Shown here: piece by piece, positions 1-11,214 of the stretch
Layout of the letters: every line of letters starts with the position of its first letter
How positions within the stretch are numbered: the stretch's first letter is position 1
From: Gigantopelta aegis
Taxonomy: Eukaryota > Mollusca > Gastropoda > Neomphalida > Peltospiridae
Length of the DNA: 64,000 nucleotides
Assembly (NCBI RefSeq): GCF_016097555.1
Contig: NC_054712.1
Location: 56,504,914 to 56,568,913 of the forward strand
Direction: 5' to 3'
The notes under the pieces: model-generated
What the model saw: only the letters and a program-made list of their open reading frames with translations
Told to the model about the DNA's origin: nothing
The model's database searches: none
Translations under genes and position numbers: made by a program

Positions 1-860
1 GCGATTTAGACCGTGTACATCAATGTGACGCCATACTATTATGGAGTAAACCTGTCTGTCCGTTAGTGAGTACACAGTGTCGAGGGAAGGAGATTTAGAC
101 CGTGTACATCAATGTGACGCCATACTATTATGGAGTAAACCTGTCTGTCCGTTAGTGAGTACACAGTGTCGAGGGAAGGAGATTTAGACCGTGTACATCA
201 ATGTGACGCCATACTATTATGGAGTAAACCTTTCTGTCGGTTAGTGAGTACACAGTGTCGAGGGAAGGAGATTTAGACAGTGTACATCAATGTGACGCCA
301 TACTATTATGAGTAAACCTGTCTGTCGGTTAGTGAGTACACAGTGTCGAGGGAAGGAGATTTAGACCGTGTACATCAATGTGACGCCATACTATTATGGA
401 GTAAACCTTTCTGTCGGTTAGTGAGTACACAGACTGTCAAGGGAAGGAGATTTAGAAGTGTACATCAATGTGACGCCAGACTATTATGGAGTAAACCTTT
501 CTGTCGGTTAGTGAGTACACAGACTGTCGAGGGAAAGATATTTAGACAGTGTACATCAATGTGACGCCAGACTATTATGGAGTAAACCTTTCTGTCGGTT
601 AGTGAGTACACAGACTGTCGAGGGAAGGATATTTAGACAGTGTACATCAATGTGACGCCATACTATTATGGAGTAAACCTTTCTGTCGGTTAGTGAGTAC
701 ACAGACTGTCGAGGGAAGGATATTTAGACAGTGTACATCAATGTGACGCCATACTATTATGGAGTAAACCTTTCTGTCGGTTAGTGAGTACACAGACTGT
801 CGAGGGAAGGCGATTTAGACTATGTACATCAATGTGACACCAGATTATTATGGAGAAAAC
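1..860. repeat. Minisatellite, 89-92 bp unit, about 9.5 copies
   Basis: Head-to-tail copies of a unit containing TGTACATCAATGTGACGCCA and TTAGTGAGTACACAG. The first copies are 89 bp apart; later copies gain 2-3 bp near CACAGACTGTCGAG. The array already runs at base 1, so it continues to the left. The last copy decays near 860. A short open frame crosses some units but is only the repeat read through. Confidence 0.95.
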
Positions 861-1034
861 GTTTAAAAGCGTGTGTCGAGCCTAGACACTGGATGAGAGT
901 TGCTCATGTGTTAATCAATGCGCATTAGTGGTGGCGTGAAATAAAACAAACACTTTTTGTATTACACGGCGATGTCCCACGTGTGGGATATCGATTTAAT
1001 GACACTTGATTGGCTGCTACAAGGTAATGACCAG

Positions 1035-1470
1035 GGCCCCGTTCCACGAAGCGATCTCAGCCATACGATCACCTAAAGTGCATAAAGTTTGTTTTGTTTT
1101 ATAACGACACCACTGGAGCACATCGATTAATTAATCATCGGCTAATGAATGTCAAACATTTGGTAATTTTGACTTATAGTCATCAGAGGGAACCCGCTAC
1201 ATTTTTTCTAATGCTGCAAGGGATTGTTTATATGCACTTTCCCACAGACAGGATAGCACATCCCACGGCCTTGTCCATTTGTGGTGCACTGGTTGGAACG
1301 AGAAAAAATCCAATCAGCTGAATGGATCCACCGAGGTGGTTCCATCCTGCGACGCAAGCATCTCCAGCCAGCACCAATCGACCGAACTCAATCCCTCCCT
1401 TTTAAGTGCACCTTATTCACTTAAGATAATCTTAGCGCTAATAAGATCGCTCCGTGGACAGGGACAAAAT
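1035..1470. mobile_element. MITE with CCCCGTTCCACGAAGCGATCT-like ends, split by a SINE
   Basis: The left end CCCCGTTCCACGAAGCGATC is matched in inverted form by GATCGCTCCGTGGACAGGG at about 1446-1464, giving terminal inverted repeats of about 20 bp. A SINE (1084-1400) sits inside. No coding capacity, so a non-autonomous DNA element. The superfamily is not clear from these ends. Confidence 0.6.
1084..1400 (-). mobile_element. tRNA-related SINE, head C, tail T2
   Basis: Read on the minus strand, the copy has the head containing GCTTGCGTCGCAGGATGGAA, the common body (CAGTGCACC, GATAGCACA on plus), and tail T2, seen on plus as ACGACACCACTGGAGCACAT. It is inserted in the MITE at 1035-1470. Confidence 0.8.
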
Positions 1471-1621
1471 TCCTGGCAATGTTTACATAATAGTGTGAAA
1501 CTTAAAGACACTTTAAGACAGGAATTCATAAGATATCGTAACTACTTATTGTTTTGAATCAACTGACAAGCAGTGTGTATTTAATGATCGTATACTTTAC
1601 GACTTGCAAAACTCTCCCATT

Positions 1622-1624
<3 letters not shown>

Positions 1625-1674
<50 letters not shown>
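1625..1674. repeat. (CA)n microsatellite
   Basis: About 24 CA dinucleotides without interruption. A 23-bp poly-C tract follows at about 1930-1952. Between them the sequence is AT-rich with no visible feature. Confidence 0.95.
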
Positions 1675-1965
1675 CCCCGACAAATCCATATAAGTTTGAT
1701 CCGTTTGAGTTTTTAACAAAACGGGCACCTTATTATCTTCTGCTTCACGATATGGCAACTGCGCATACATTTCTAGCTAAGCTACATTCCTTATAAATAT
1801 ATATTACAACACAAAAATAAACGGTTTTAAAAATGTAACATAAAGTTCACATTTTATATTTAATTTTAGTGTAGATACATGTATTTAGAAAATTAAACGT
1901 TTTGTAGTCGAATATATAATACCATGCAAAACCCCCCCCCCCCCCCCCCCCCGCTATTAAGGGGG

Positions 1966-2280
1966 CGGGCCGTAATCGAGTGGTAAATTTTAAAGCGCCT
2001 GTTTGATGCGTGGTCGATCTGGGATCGATCCCCGTCGGTGGGCTTATTGTACTATTTCTCGTTCCAGCCAGTGCACCATGACTGGTATATCAAAGGCCGT
2101 GGAATATGCTATCCTGTCTGTTGGATGGTGCATATAAAAGATCTCTTGCTGCATTAGGAAAGATGTAGCGGGTTTCTTCTGATGACTACGAGTCAGAATC
2201 ACCAACTGTTTGACATCCAATAGCCGATAATTGATTAATCAATGTGCTCTAGTGGTGTCGTTAAACAAAAAACAAACTTT
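1966..2280 (+). mobile_element. tRNA-related SINE, head A, tail T2
   Basis: A tRNA-like head with GTGGTAAA and a B-box-like GGGATCGATCCCC at about 2021 is followed by the body (CCAGTGCACCATGACTGGT, CTATCCTGTCTGT, AAAAGATCTCTTGCTGC). It ends in tail T2 (TTTGACATCCAATAGCCGAT, CTAGTGGTGTCGTTAAAC). The copy is nearly full length. Confidence 0.88.
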
Positions 2281-2660
2281 AAAAAAATACAGACAATTAT
2301 TGATAAAAACACTGTAGCTGAAAATATAAAAATATGATCAGCTGTAGTCAGGGCAGCCACGATGATTGTCGTGTTCAGTGTTAACATTAGGTGCAGTGTT
2401 ACCAAGACGTGTTATTTTACAGGGAACAGGGAAGTTCGCGCCGCTGTTTCATCGGACCGCTGACGTTCGTTGGTCACGAATCTCCACCATGGGCCAATGA
2501 GCACCAAATGTGTTTTGAAAAAAAATATATAAAAATTATAATAACTTGGCAAACAGGAAGTTCTTTGATACGTACATGTAACCCTTAATTACAATTCAGC
2601 GACACAGATTAGTTGTCAGATATCAACAATTTGCTTGTTAACTGTAATTTTAGTCAACCA

Positions 2661-3054
2661 GAAAAAGAAAAAAAAGAAATCTTTTATTTAACGACGCACT
2701 CAACACATTTTATTTACGGTTATATGGCGTCAGACATATGGTTAAGGACCACACAGATTTTGAGAGGAAACCCGCTGTCGCCACTACATGGGCTACTCTT
2801 TCCGATTAGCAGCAAGGGATCTTTTATTTGCGCTTCCCACAGGCAGGATAGCACAAACCATGGCCTTTGTTGAACCAGTTATGGATCACTGGTCGGTGCA
2901 AGTGGTTTACACATACCCATTGAGCCTTGCAGAGCACTCTCAGGGTTTGAAGTCAATATCTGGATTAAAAATCCCATGCCTCGACTGGGATCCGAACCCA
3001 GTACCTACCAGCCTGTAGATCGATGGCCTAACCACGACGCCACCGAGGCCAGTA
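2661..3054 (-). mobile_element. tRNA-related SINE, head B, tail T1, with target duplication
   Basis: Flanked by a 12-bp direct repeat TTTAGTCAACCA at 2649-2660 and 3055-3066. On the minus strand, head B has a tRNA-like start (GGCGTCGTGGTTAGGCCATC) and B box GGGTTCGGATCCC, then the shared body, then tail T1 ending in GCGTCGTTAAATAAAA plus a short A-rich end. A complete insertion. Confidence 0.92.
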
Positions 3055-3179
3055 TTTAGTCAACCAAGTCTCTTTACAATGATAGTCTGCAGTCTTTTGG
3101 CTCAAACCTGTGTGATAATTAACATTTGTATGCTTTAACTGTATGCTTTATGTCCTCCACCTCACTGCATTTCTAGCTC

Positions 3180-3402
3180 CAGCATGTGCACCACGACTGG
3201 TACGTCAAAGGCCGTGGTATGTGCTATCCTGTCTGTGGGTTGGTGCATACAAAATATCCCTTGCTGCTAATCGAAAACAGTAGCCCATGAAGTGGCGACA
3301 GCGGGTTTCCTCCCTCAATATATGTGTGGTCCTTAATCATATGTCCGACGTCATATGACCGTAAATAAAATGTGTAGAGTGCATCGTTAAATAAACCATA
3401 TT
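3180..3402 (+). mobile_element. SINE body with tail T1, head missing
   Basis: Starts inside the shared body (AGCATGTGCACCACGACTGG) and runs to tail T1 (TGTGTGGTCCTTAATCATAT, GCATCGTTAAATAAA). The tRNA-like head is replaced by unrelated sequence, so it is 5'-truncated. Confidence 0.82.
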
Positions 3403-3404
3403 CT

Positions 3405-3660
3405 TCCTTCCACCTCGCCGTGAGCGCTGTCAGTGTACTCTGATCGTACGCCACATTTTGGTGGAGTGCAAACATGTGAAGGAAACTACAAATATATATA
3501 TTTGGTAGAAGAAATGTGATTGATTCGAGGAACTTTTGTTATAATTTCTTCGTGATATTGAATTTTAGTACACATTTTAATTTTACCTATTTGTGATATT
3601 TGTATTTTTTGCTCTGTTCTGTACATTTTTTGTACGAATAAGTCAGGCCTTGTTACACGT
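3405..3660 (+). mobile_element. Non-LTR retrotransposon 3' fragment
   Basis: Encodes a remnant reading CQCTLIVRHILVECKHVKET, the Cys/His block found after the RNase H region in LINEs of this window (compare 17470-17740 and 21200-21370), followed by an AT-rich 3' UTR with a GTGATATTTGTATTTT motif shared by the other copies. Truncated and decayed. The 57-bp minisatellite starts at its right edge. Confidence 0.65.
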
Positions 3661-6600
3661 TCAGCTTTCATTTTGATAGACTTATAAGTAACAATACATC
3701 AGGTCTTGTAACACATTCAACTGCCAAGTTGGTAGAGTTATAACGAAGAAGATGTCAGACCCTGTAACACAATCACCTGTTACTGTTTGTAGAGTTATAA
3801 CTAAGAATATATCAAGACTTGTAACACATTCAGCTGTTACTGTTTGTAGAGATATAATTAAGAATATATCAGACCTTGTAACACATTCAGCTGTTACTGT
3901 TGGTAGTTATAACTAAGAAGATATCAGACCCTGTAACACATTCAGCTGTTACTGTTTGTAGAGTTATAACTAACAATATATCAGCCATTGTAACAAGAAC
4001 AGTTGTTAATGTTGGCCGAATCATAACTAATAATATGTCAGGCTTTGCAACACATTCAGTTGTTACTGTTTGTAGAGTTATAACTAAGAATATATCGAGA
4101 CTTGTAACACATTCAGTTGTTACTGTTTGTAGAGTTATAACTAAGAAGATATCGAGACTTGTAACACATTCAGTTGTTACTGTTTGTAGAGTTATAACTA
4201 AGACTATATGGAGACTTGTAACACATTCAGCTGTTACTGTTTGTAGAGTTACAACTAAGACTATATTGAGACTTGTAACACATTCAGCTGTTACTGTTTG
4301 TAGAGTTATAACTAAGACTATATTGAGACTTGTAACACATTCAGCTGTTACTGTTTGTAGAGTTATAACTAAGATGATATCAAGACTTGTAACACATTCA
4401 GCTGTTACTGTTTGTAGAGTTATAACTAAGATGATATCAAGACTTGTAACGCATTCAGCTGTTACTGTTTGTAGAGTTATAACTAAGAATATATCGAGAC
4501 TTGTAACACATTCAGCTGTTACTGTTTGTAGAGTTATAACTAAGATGATATTAAGACTTGTAACACATTCAGCTGTTACTGTTTGTAGAGTTATAACTAA
4601 GAAGATATCAAGACTTGTAACACATTCAGCTGTTACTGTTTGTAGAGTTATAACTAAGAATATATCAAGACTTGTAACACATTCAGCTGTTACTGTTTGT
4701 AGAGATATAATTAAGAATATATCAGACCTTGTAACACATTCAGCTGTTACTGTTGGTAGTTATAAATAAGAAGATATCAGACCCTGTAACACATTCAGCT
4801 GTTACTGTTTGTAGAGTTATAACTAACAATATATCAGCCATTGTAACAAGAACAGTTGTTAATGTTGGCCGAATCATAACTAATAATATGTCAGGCTTTG
4901 CAACACATTCAGTTGTTACTGTTTGTAGAGTTATAACTAAGAATATATCGAGACTTTTAACACATTCAGTTGTTACTGTTTGTAGAGTTATAACTAACAA
5001 TATATCAGCCATTGTAACAAGAACTGTTGTTAATGTTGGCCGAATCATAACTAATAATATGTCAGGCTTTGCAACACATTCAGTTGTTACTGTTTGTAGA
5101 GTTATAACTAAGAATATATCGAGACTTGTAACACATTCAGCTGTTACTGTTTGTAGAGTTATAACTAAGACTATATTGAGACTTGTAACACATTCAGCTG
5201 TTACTGTTTGTAGAGTTATAACTAAGACTATATTGAGACTTGTAACACATTCAGCTGTTACTGTTTGTAGAGTTATAACTAAGATGATATCAAGACTTGT
5301 AACACATTCAGCTGTTACTGTTTGTAGAGTTATAACTAAGAATATATCGAGACTTGTAACACATTCAGTTGTTACTGTTTGTAGAGTTATAACTAAGAAT
5401 ATATCGAGACTTGTAACACATTCAGCTGTTACTGTTTGTAGAGTTATAACTAAGATGATATTAAGACTTGTAACACATTCAGCTGTTACTGTTTGTAGAG
5501 TTATAACTAAGAAGATATCAAGACTTGTAACACATTCAGCTGTTACTGTTTGTAGAGTTATAACTAAGAATATATCAAGACTTGTAACACATTCAGCTGT
5601 TACTGTTTGTAGAGATATAATTAAGAATATATCAGACCTTGTAACACATTCAGCTGTTACTGTTGGTAGTTATAAATAAGAAGATATCAGACCCTGTAAC
5701 ACATTCAGCTGTTACTGTTTGTAGAGTTATAACTAACAATATATCAGCCATTGTAACAAGAACAGTTGTTAATGTTGGCCGAATCATAACTAATAATATG
5801 TCAGGCTTTGCAACACATTCAGTTGTTACTGTTTGTAGAGTTATAACTAAGAATATATCGAGACTTGTAACACATTCAGTTGTTACTGTTTGTAGAGTTA
5901 TAACTAAGAATATATCGAGACTTGTAACACATTCAGTTGTTACTGTTTGTAGAGTTATAACTAAGAAGATATCGAGACTTGTAACACATTCAGCTGTTAC
6001 TGTTTGTAGAGTTATAACTAAGACTATATTGAGACTTGTAACACATTCAGCTGTTACTGTTTGTAGAGTTATAACTAAGAAGATATCAAGATTGTAACGC
6101 ATTCAGCTGTTACTGTTTGTAGAGTTATAACTAAGATGATATCAAGACTTGTAACACATTCAGCTGTTACTGTTTGTAGAGTTATAACTAAGATGATATC
6201 AAAACTTGTAACACATTCAGCTGTTACTGTTTGTAGAGTTATAACTAAGAAGATATCAAGACTTGTAACACATTCAGCTGTTACTGTTTGTAGAGTTATA
6301 ACTAAGATGATATCAAGACTTGTAACGCATTCAGCTGTTACTGTTTGTAGAGTTATAACTAAGAAGATATCAGACCGTGTAACACATTCAGCTGTTACTG
6401 TTTGTAGAGTTATAACTAAGAAGATATCAGACCGTGTAACACATTCAGCTGTTACTGTTTGTAGAGTTATAACTAAGATGATATCAAGACTTGTAACACA
6501 TTCAGCTGTTACTGTTTGTAGAGTTATAACTAAGAAGATATCAGACCGTGTAACACATTCAGCTGTTACTGTTTGTAGAGTTATAACTAAGAAGATATCA

Positions 6601-7190
6601 AGACTTGTAACACATTCAGCTGTTACTGTTTGTAGAGTTATAACTAAGATGATATCAAGACTTGTAACACATTCAGCTGTTACTGTTTGTAGAGTTATAA
6701 CTAAGAAGATATCAAGACTTGTAACACATTCAGCTGTTACTGTTTGTAGAGTTATAACTAAGATGATATCAAGACTTGTAACACATTCAGCTGTTACTGT
6801 TTGTAGAGTTATAACTAAGATGATATCAAGACTTGTAACACATTCAGCTGTTACTGTTTGTAGAGTTATAACTAAGAAGATATCAGACCTTGTAACACAT
6901 TCAGCTGTTACTGTTTGTAGAGTTATAACTAACAATATATCAGGCATTGTACCAAGAACAGTTGTTAATGTTAGCTGAATCATAACTAATAATATGTCAG
7001 GCTTTGCAACACATTTAGTTGTCAATGACAGTGAACTAGTCATAACTATCATTACGTCAGACTCTGCAACACTTTCAGCTGTTAATGGCAGTGAACTAGT
7101 CATAACTATCATTACGTCAGACTTTGCAACACTTTCAGCTGTTAATGTTGGAGCATTATAGTCATACGTAACAATACTAACACGTCAGCT
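3660..7190. repeat. 57-bp minisatellite, about 59 copies, with higher-order structure
   Basis: The unit contains AACACATTCAGCTGTTACTG and TTTGTAGAGTTATAACTAAG. Because 57 is a multiple of three and the usual unit lacks stops in one frame on each strand, long open frames occur on both strands (19-residue repeats such as THSAVTVCRVITKKISR). A shortened unit lacking 2 bp (GGTAGTTATAA) recurs near 3900, 4753 and 5663, marking 853- and 910-bp blocks of 15-16 monomers. Divergent units run on to about 7190. I see no splice or start signals making it a gene. Confidence 0.95.
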
Positions 7191-7229
7191 GCTAAGGATG
7201 GTGCATTACGTCAGCCTTTATAAAACATA

Positions 7230-7955
7230 TAGGTTGTACACCACCAGATCAATTCACATAGACAATAGTGATATGCCACATATCTGGCTAAAACTGATAT
7301 ACGCAGCGTTTCAATCAACACATACACAATGGATATAAATAATAGCCCTCACCCTTAAAATAAATCAGAAAACAAACTGGTGACGAGTTGCTCGTTTCAG
7401 AAACGTGTCTGACTGTCCTAGTTCCGTACAAATATTGTCATCCTCTTTTTAATCGGGTTCCGCACACTGTTTGAAGCACAATAGAAGTTGGAACACTAAC
7501 AGTAGTTCAGAGTAAATTACAAGTGGTTCCGCACACTGTTGCAAGCACAATAGAAGTTGGAACACTAACACTAGTTCAGAGTAAATTACAAGTGGTTCCG
7601 CACACTGTTTGAAGCACAATAGAAGTTGGAACACTAACACTAGTTCAGAGTAAATTACAAGTGGTTCCGCACACTGTTGCAAGCACAATAGAAGTTGGAA
7701 CACTAACACTAGTTCAGAGTAAATTGCAGGAAGGTACTGTCCAGACGAAACACCAGTTTACAACAAACAGTGTCACATTTAATCACCAATGGCAAGACTA
7801 GTAGCGTTAGCTGTGGAATGTACTGTCCAGACGAAACACCAGTTTACGACAACAGTGTCACATTTAATTACCAATGGCAAGACTAGTAGCGTGAGCTGTG
7901 GAATGAAATGTTGGGCAACTTCCGACCTTTGACCCATTGACCTACTGTTTAGAGT
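7230..7955 (+). mobile_element. Diverged 450-bp-family MITE copy with internal tandem expansions
   Basis: Order of motifs matches the MITE at 51782-52231: GTACACCACCAGATCAA at the left, GGATATAAATAATAGCCC, TGCTCGTTTCAGAAACG, then TTTGACCCATTGACC at the right. Inside it, a 69-bp segment is tandemly repeated four times (7456-7731) and an ~83-bp segment twice (7735-7905). Both expanded segments align to single segments of the unexpanded MITE. Confidence 0.65.
7456..7731. repeat. 69-bp tandem repeat, 4 copies
   Basis: GGTTCCGCACACTGTT begins units at 7456, 7525, 7594 and 7663, exactly 69 bp apart. Units alternate between TTTGAAGCAC and TTGCAAGCAC. Lies within the diverged MITE at 7230-7955. Confidence 0.95.
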
Positions 7956-8039
7956 ACCGCTATCTTTAGCTGTTAATGTTCGTGCATTGGAGTCATAACT
8001 AGGACACTTATTAACCACAATTTGTATTACTATTATTAT

Positions 8040-8295
8040 AGTACAACAAATATAAATAAAAGTACATATATATCATTTGTTTTGTCTTTAAAATGCTCCC
8101 TCTTCTGTAATGATGTAATTTCCCGAGTGAAATAGATGTCAAACACATATAAACGTATAACTGCCAGTCGCAGACTTGACTTGACTTGAATGATTTTTTC
8201 AGGCTCATATACCACTAGAGTTTCGAGCATGTCCGTCTCGGTGCCTGTCTCTGGATAGCCAGTGACGTAAATTTATCATGTTTTGTGAAAAAAGC
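8040..8295. mobile_element. MITE related to the one at 45814-46077, interrupted
   Basis: CTTCTGTAATGATGTAATTT, GTGAAATAGATGTCAAACAC and TATAACTGCCAGTCGCAGAC match the MITE at 45814-46077. It is interrupted at about 8170-8265 by a fragment of another repeat (minus strand: ATGCTCGAAACTCTAGTGGT) that also ends the repeats at 13330-14165 and 41030-41420. Confidence 0.6.
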
Positions 8296-8349
8296 AGTTG
8301 TTGTTGATGTTGGCATGTTTACGTCATCAGTGAAAACATTGTCAACTGT

Positions 8350-8800
8350 TGTCATAAAGTCCTAAAGCCAGGTCTCTTGTCATCACAAGCCCAAACAAGA
8401 TATTTCAACTCAACATTTTGTAATATGAACGACAAAACCCGCTACCCGTGATCAGCAAAATGCAGAGTGGAAAGGGAATTTGACAAAACCGCTACCCGTG
8501 ATCAGCACGGTATCTCTGCAAAATGCAGTCGAAAGGGAATTTGACAAAACAGTGGTTGATTCCATGAATCTCTTATCTAGTGCCTCCTTTGTAGGAGGAC
8601 AGCCACTCCTCAGGAGATCCTTACTGGACTACATATCATTTTAACAGCCATAAAGAAGACTGCCTCTCCCGGACTAATTTACTAAATTAACTTAGCACAG
8701 GACAAAGGTCATTGGAATGACGTAATGTTAATTATGACTCTAAAACAGTAATTGTCATAAAGCAGAAGATGAAATTCAAGTATACAACAGATAACAGAGC
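8350..8800. other. Repeat-derived, non-coding stretch
   Basis: Contains a short direct duplication (CCGCTACCCGTGATCAGCA at about 8438 and 8490) and a segment with ATTCCATGAATCTCTTATCT and TCCTTACTGGACTACATATC that resembles 42390-42530 inside the large TIR element. No coding signal seen. Confidence 0.5.
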
Positions 8801-9236
8801 TTCTAGATTATGGTAGCCCCACTTCCATGGCTAGTGATATTCAATGTTGGGCTAGTAAATAACTACTATTGCCATGCCCGACGGCTAGCAGGGCTTCTAG
8901 ATTATGGTAGCCCCACTCCCATGGCTAGTGATATTCAATGTTGGGCTAGTAAATAACTACTATTGCCATGCCCGACGGCTAGCAGGGCTTCTAGATTATG
9001 GTAGCCCCACTCCCATGGCTAGTGATATTCAATGTTGGGCTAATAAATAACTACTATTGCCATGCCCGACGGCTAGTGAAAAACAAGTTACATAAAGGTA
9101 ACATCTCTGATTATTACTATTAGTAAAATTGTATTAAGTAAAGTTGGGCTAGTGAATTTTTAATAGTGGCTAGTACTTTTTTTTAATCACTGATAACATG
9201 GCTAGTGGAATTTGTATACATTCTAGAAGCCCTAAT
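8800..9236. repeat. 94-bp tandem repeat (3 copies) inside a TIR-like element
   Basis: CTTCTAGATTATGGTAGCCC starts units at 8800, 8894 and 8988. The right edge at about 9222-9236 carries TTCTAGAAGCCC, an inverted match to GGGCTTCTAGA of the units, so the array may lie within a small DNA transposon derivative. Confidence 0.75.
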
Positions 9237-9314
9237 AGATTCAAATAATGAGCAACATTAGGTATAGCTGATCACAGAAAACGAAACTGAGCATCGTTCT
9301 TCTATCGTTTATGT

Positions 9315-10949
9315 TCATATTATTGTGTCATTTTCCTGCAAACAGAAACGTGGTAGGTGCATGCTGAATGCACCACAGATAATAAACAGGTGTGGTGTAT
9401 TATCGAAGATTATGGATTCTTTGAAACCATCTCTGATGTCCACTTTTTCTAGTCCCTTTTCGGAAATCACAATGATGCTGCCATCTTTGTACCCAAATCC
9501 AAAACGGAGTCCGATGGCACCAATTTCTACAACTCGTTCTGCTCTTAATGTTGGTATGTTTGAGTCGTCGATGTGAATGACGTCAATACTGCCACCACAA
9601 TGTAATAGATACAACTTTGGCATAACCAGGTATGATCGGGTCACTATACCACTTTTCAACTTTATGTTGATCGTGGAGACAGCACGTGTTCTTGTGTTGA
9701 AGCAATGCACCTGATCTGTTTCACTGCCATCCATTTTTCCACCCATCACCAGAATATTTGTTCCAACAGCTTCAGCACAGGAATCTCGCCGACTACACCC
9801 AAGATCTCCAACCACCTGCCACTTGTCCTGTCCAACACGCAGCTGTTCTATAGTGTTGTTGCGTTTCCCTCCTATGACGTACACTGTGTCGCCTAGAACA
9901 GCCATACAGTGTTCAAAGCGTTCATAATTGAGACATGGACCCGAACTCCACGTCTTTTCCCATACGTCGTATACAGTTGTTGACGTTTCTCTGTAAGATC
10001 CCCCAGTAATGTAAATTGATTTTCCCAAGGCTGCACCCGTGAACCATAAACTTAGCGAATTGCCAGATGGTGGCAACCGGTACCAGGTTTTGTCAGTTAG
10101 GCATGCGACAGACATGACTGGACCACAAGTAAGAACGAACATAGCGTTAACAGTTCGTCCTAAAAATCTGTTGTCAATAAAAGGGTTTATTCCCTTAAGG
10201 AAACTGTGGCTTTCGATACTCTTCTGAACTATTTGCTGCAATGTATCATATTTCGTAAGAAAGCTTGTGAAATCGATGTTATCAGACAAATAACTGAAGC
10301 TGACGTACTCAAACCTGATTTGGTTGAACAGATCGACCATAGTTTCAACTGAAGGTTTTTTTTCCGTGATCCACGTCAGAGCATCTCGAAGAACGTCATC
10401 TTCTTTCTGTGACAAATCATCCTGGGACAACACTTGGATATATTCATCTTTTGTCAGATCCATTACCGATCCATTGTTTGAAAGTTCCTCAAAGTTCTTA
10501 ACTACATACTGTAAAGCTTTTGTAGCAAGACCGTCCATGCCGTACCGTTTTAATAATCTCCACCTGTTAACGCAGTTTTCTGTGGTCAGTGTCAGATTGT
10601 TGTTCAGATAACACACACAGAGAGACTTGAGGGCATCAAACTGCATCATTTCAGCGATGTCAAGCAACAGAAAACAGTTGACATCGTTGACGACGTCCTC
10701 GCCAATAAAGTGAAATTTCAACACATCGTGAAACGTTTGTTTAGACACTGTCGGTAACGTGACGACTCCAGTGTTCTTCTCCAACATGTCAGACGTCAAC
10801 ATCGCTTCAAAATAGGGAGAAAGTGCTGTCAGACATATTTTACTTCCTGTTGTGGAACCATCTTGAAAAACAAGTTTTATGTCATTGTGGTGACGTTCGA
10901 TGAGTTTTTCGTAGATCTTTTTAAGAAAGGACTGTTGTACTTCCGCCAT
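9315..10949 (-). CDS. BTB-BACK-Kelch (KLHL-like) protein
   Basis: A 544-residue protein in one exon. An N-terminal BTB fold (about residues 20-125; HHNDIKLVF, LTALSPYFEAMLTSDM) is followed by BACK (about 130-235; ENCVNRWRLLKRYGMDGLA, DVLRDALTWI) and Kelch-type blades (about 285-520; IYITGGSYRE, VYVIGGKRNN, ILVMGGKMDG). This architecture is typical of substrate adaptors of Cullin-3 ubiquitin ligases, with BTB binding Cullin-3 and the propeller binding substrate. The Kelch blades are degenerate, lacking several usual Gly-Gly pairs, so the substrate cannot be guessed. The ATG at 10949 (MAEVQQSF) was chosen over an upstream in-frame one because TTTATTTAGTTTCAG ends at 10958, an acceptor implying a non-coding upstream exon. 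Length and layout fit the KLHL family; no specific orthologue is recognised. Confidence 0.9.
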   Translation of the reverse strand: MAEVQQSFLKKIYEKLIERHHNDIKLVFQDGSTTGSKICLTALSPYFEAMLTSDMLEKNTGVVTLPTVSKQTFHDVLKFHFIGEDVVNDVNCFLLLDIAEMMQFDALKSLCVCYLNNNLTLTTENCVNRWRLLKRYGMDGLATKALQYVVKNFEELSNNGSVMDLTKDEYIQVLSQDDLSQKEDDVLRDALTWITEKKPSVETMVDLFNQIRFEYVSFSYLSDNIDFTSFLTKYDTLQQIVQKSIESHSFLKGINPFIDNRFLGRTVNAMFVLTCGPVMSVACLTDKTWYRLPPSGNSLSLWFTGAALGKSIYITGGSYRETSTTVYDVWEKTWSSGPCLNYERFEHCMAVLGDTVYVIGGKRNNTIEQLRVGQDKWQVVGDLGCSRRDSCAEAVGTNILVMGGKMDGSETDQVHCFNTRTRAVSTINIKLKSGIVTRSYLVMPKLYLLHCGGSIDVIHIDDSNIPTLRAERVVEIGAIGLRFGFGYKDGSIIVISEKGLEKVDIRDGFKESIIFDNTPHLFIICGAFSMHLPRFCLQENDTII

Positions 10950-10975
10950 TTCGATATCTGAAACTAAATAAAAGA
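10950..10975 (-). promoter_or_regulatory. 3' splice site before the Kelch coding exon
   Basis: Minus-strand TTTATTTAGTTTCAG precedes ATATCGAA and the start codon. A polypyrimidine tract plus AG just before the ATG suggests the 5' UTR is spliced; the upstream exon was not found. Confidence 0.55.
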
Positions 10976-11214
10976 CAGACACATTAAAACAGGGATGTAT
11001 TGAATAAATCTGGTTGTTACACGTATAGCACTAATTAAATAATATTGGTGAATAACACTAAACAGTGATTATAAATCCCCCCTGTCCCGGGCTCTGTCAC
11101 TGGAAAAGTCAGAGGTCGAGCCCGGGATAGGCGTGCCTGAACCTCTTTTGGGAAATGGGCACATTAAATGAATTACCATACCCATATTGAATAAATATGG
11201 CTGTTACATGTACA

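Noticed and set aside
1-860. CRISPR-like regular repeats (also 7456-7731, 20270-20834)
   Set aside because: The repeats are contiguous minisatellites without unique spacers, and the genome is eukaryotic.
3900-7112. Long open frames of 144-345 codons on both strands
   Set aside because: They are the 57-bp minisatellite read through; frames are open on both strands at once, shift at the 2-bp marker, and show no domain or splice context.
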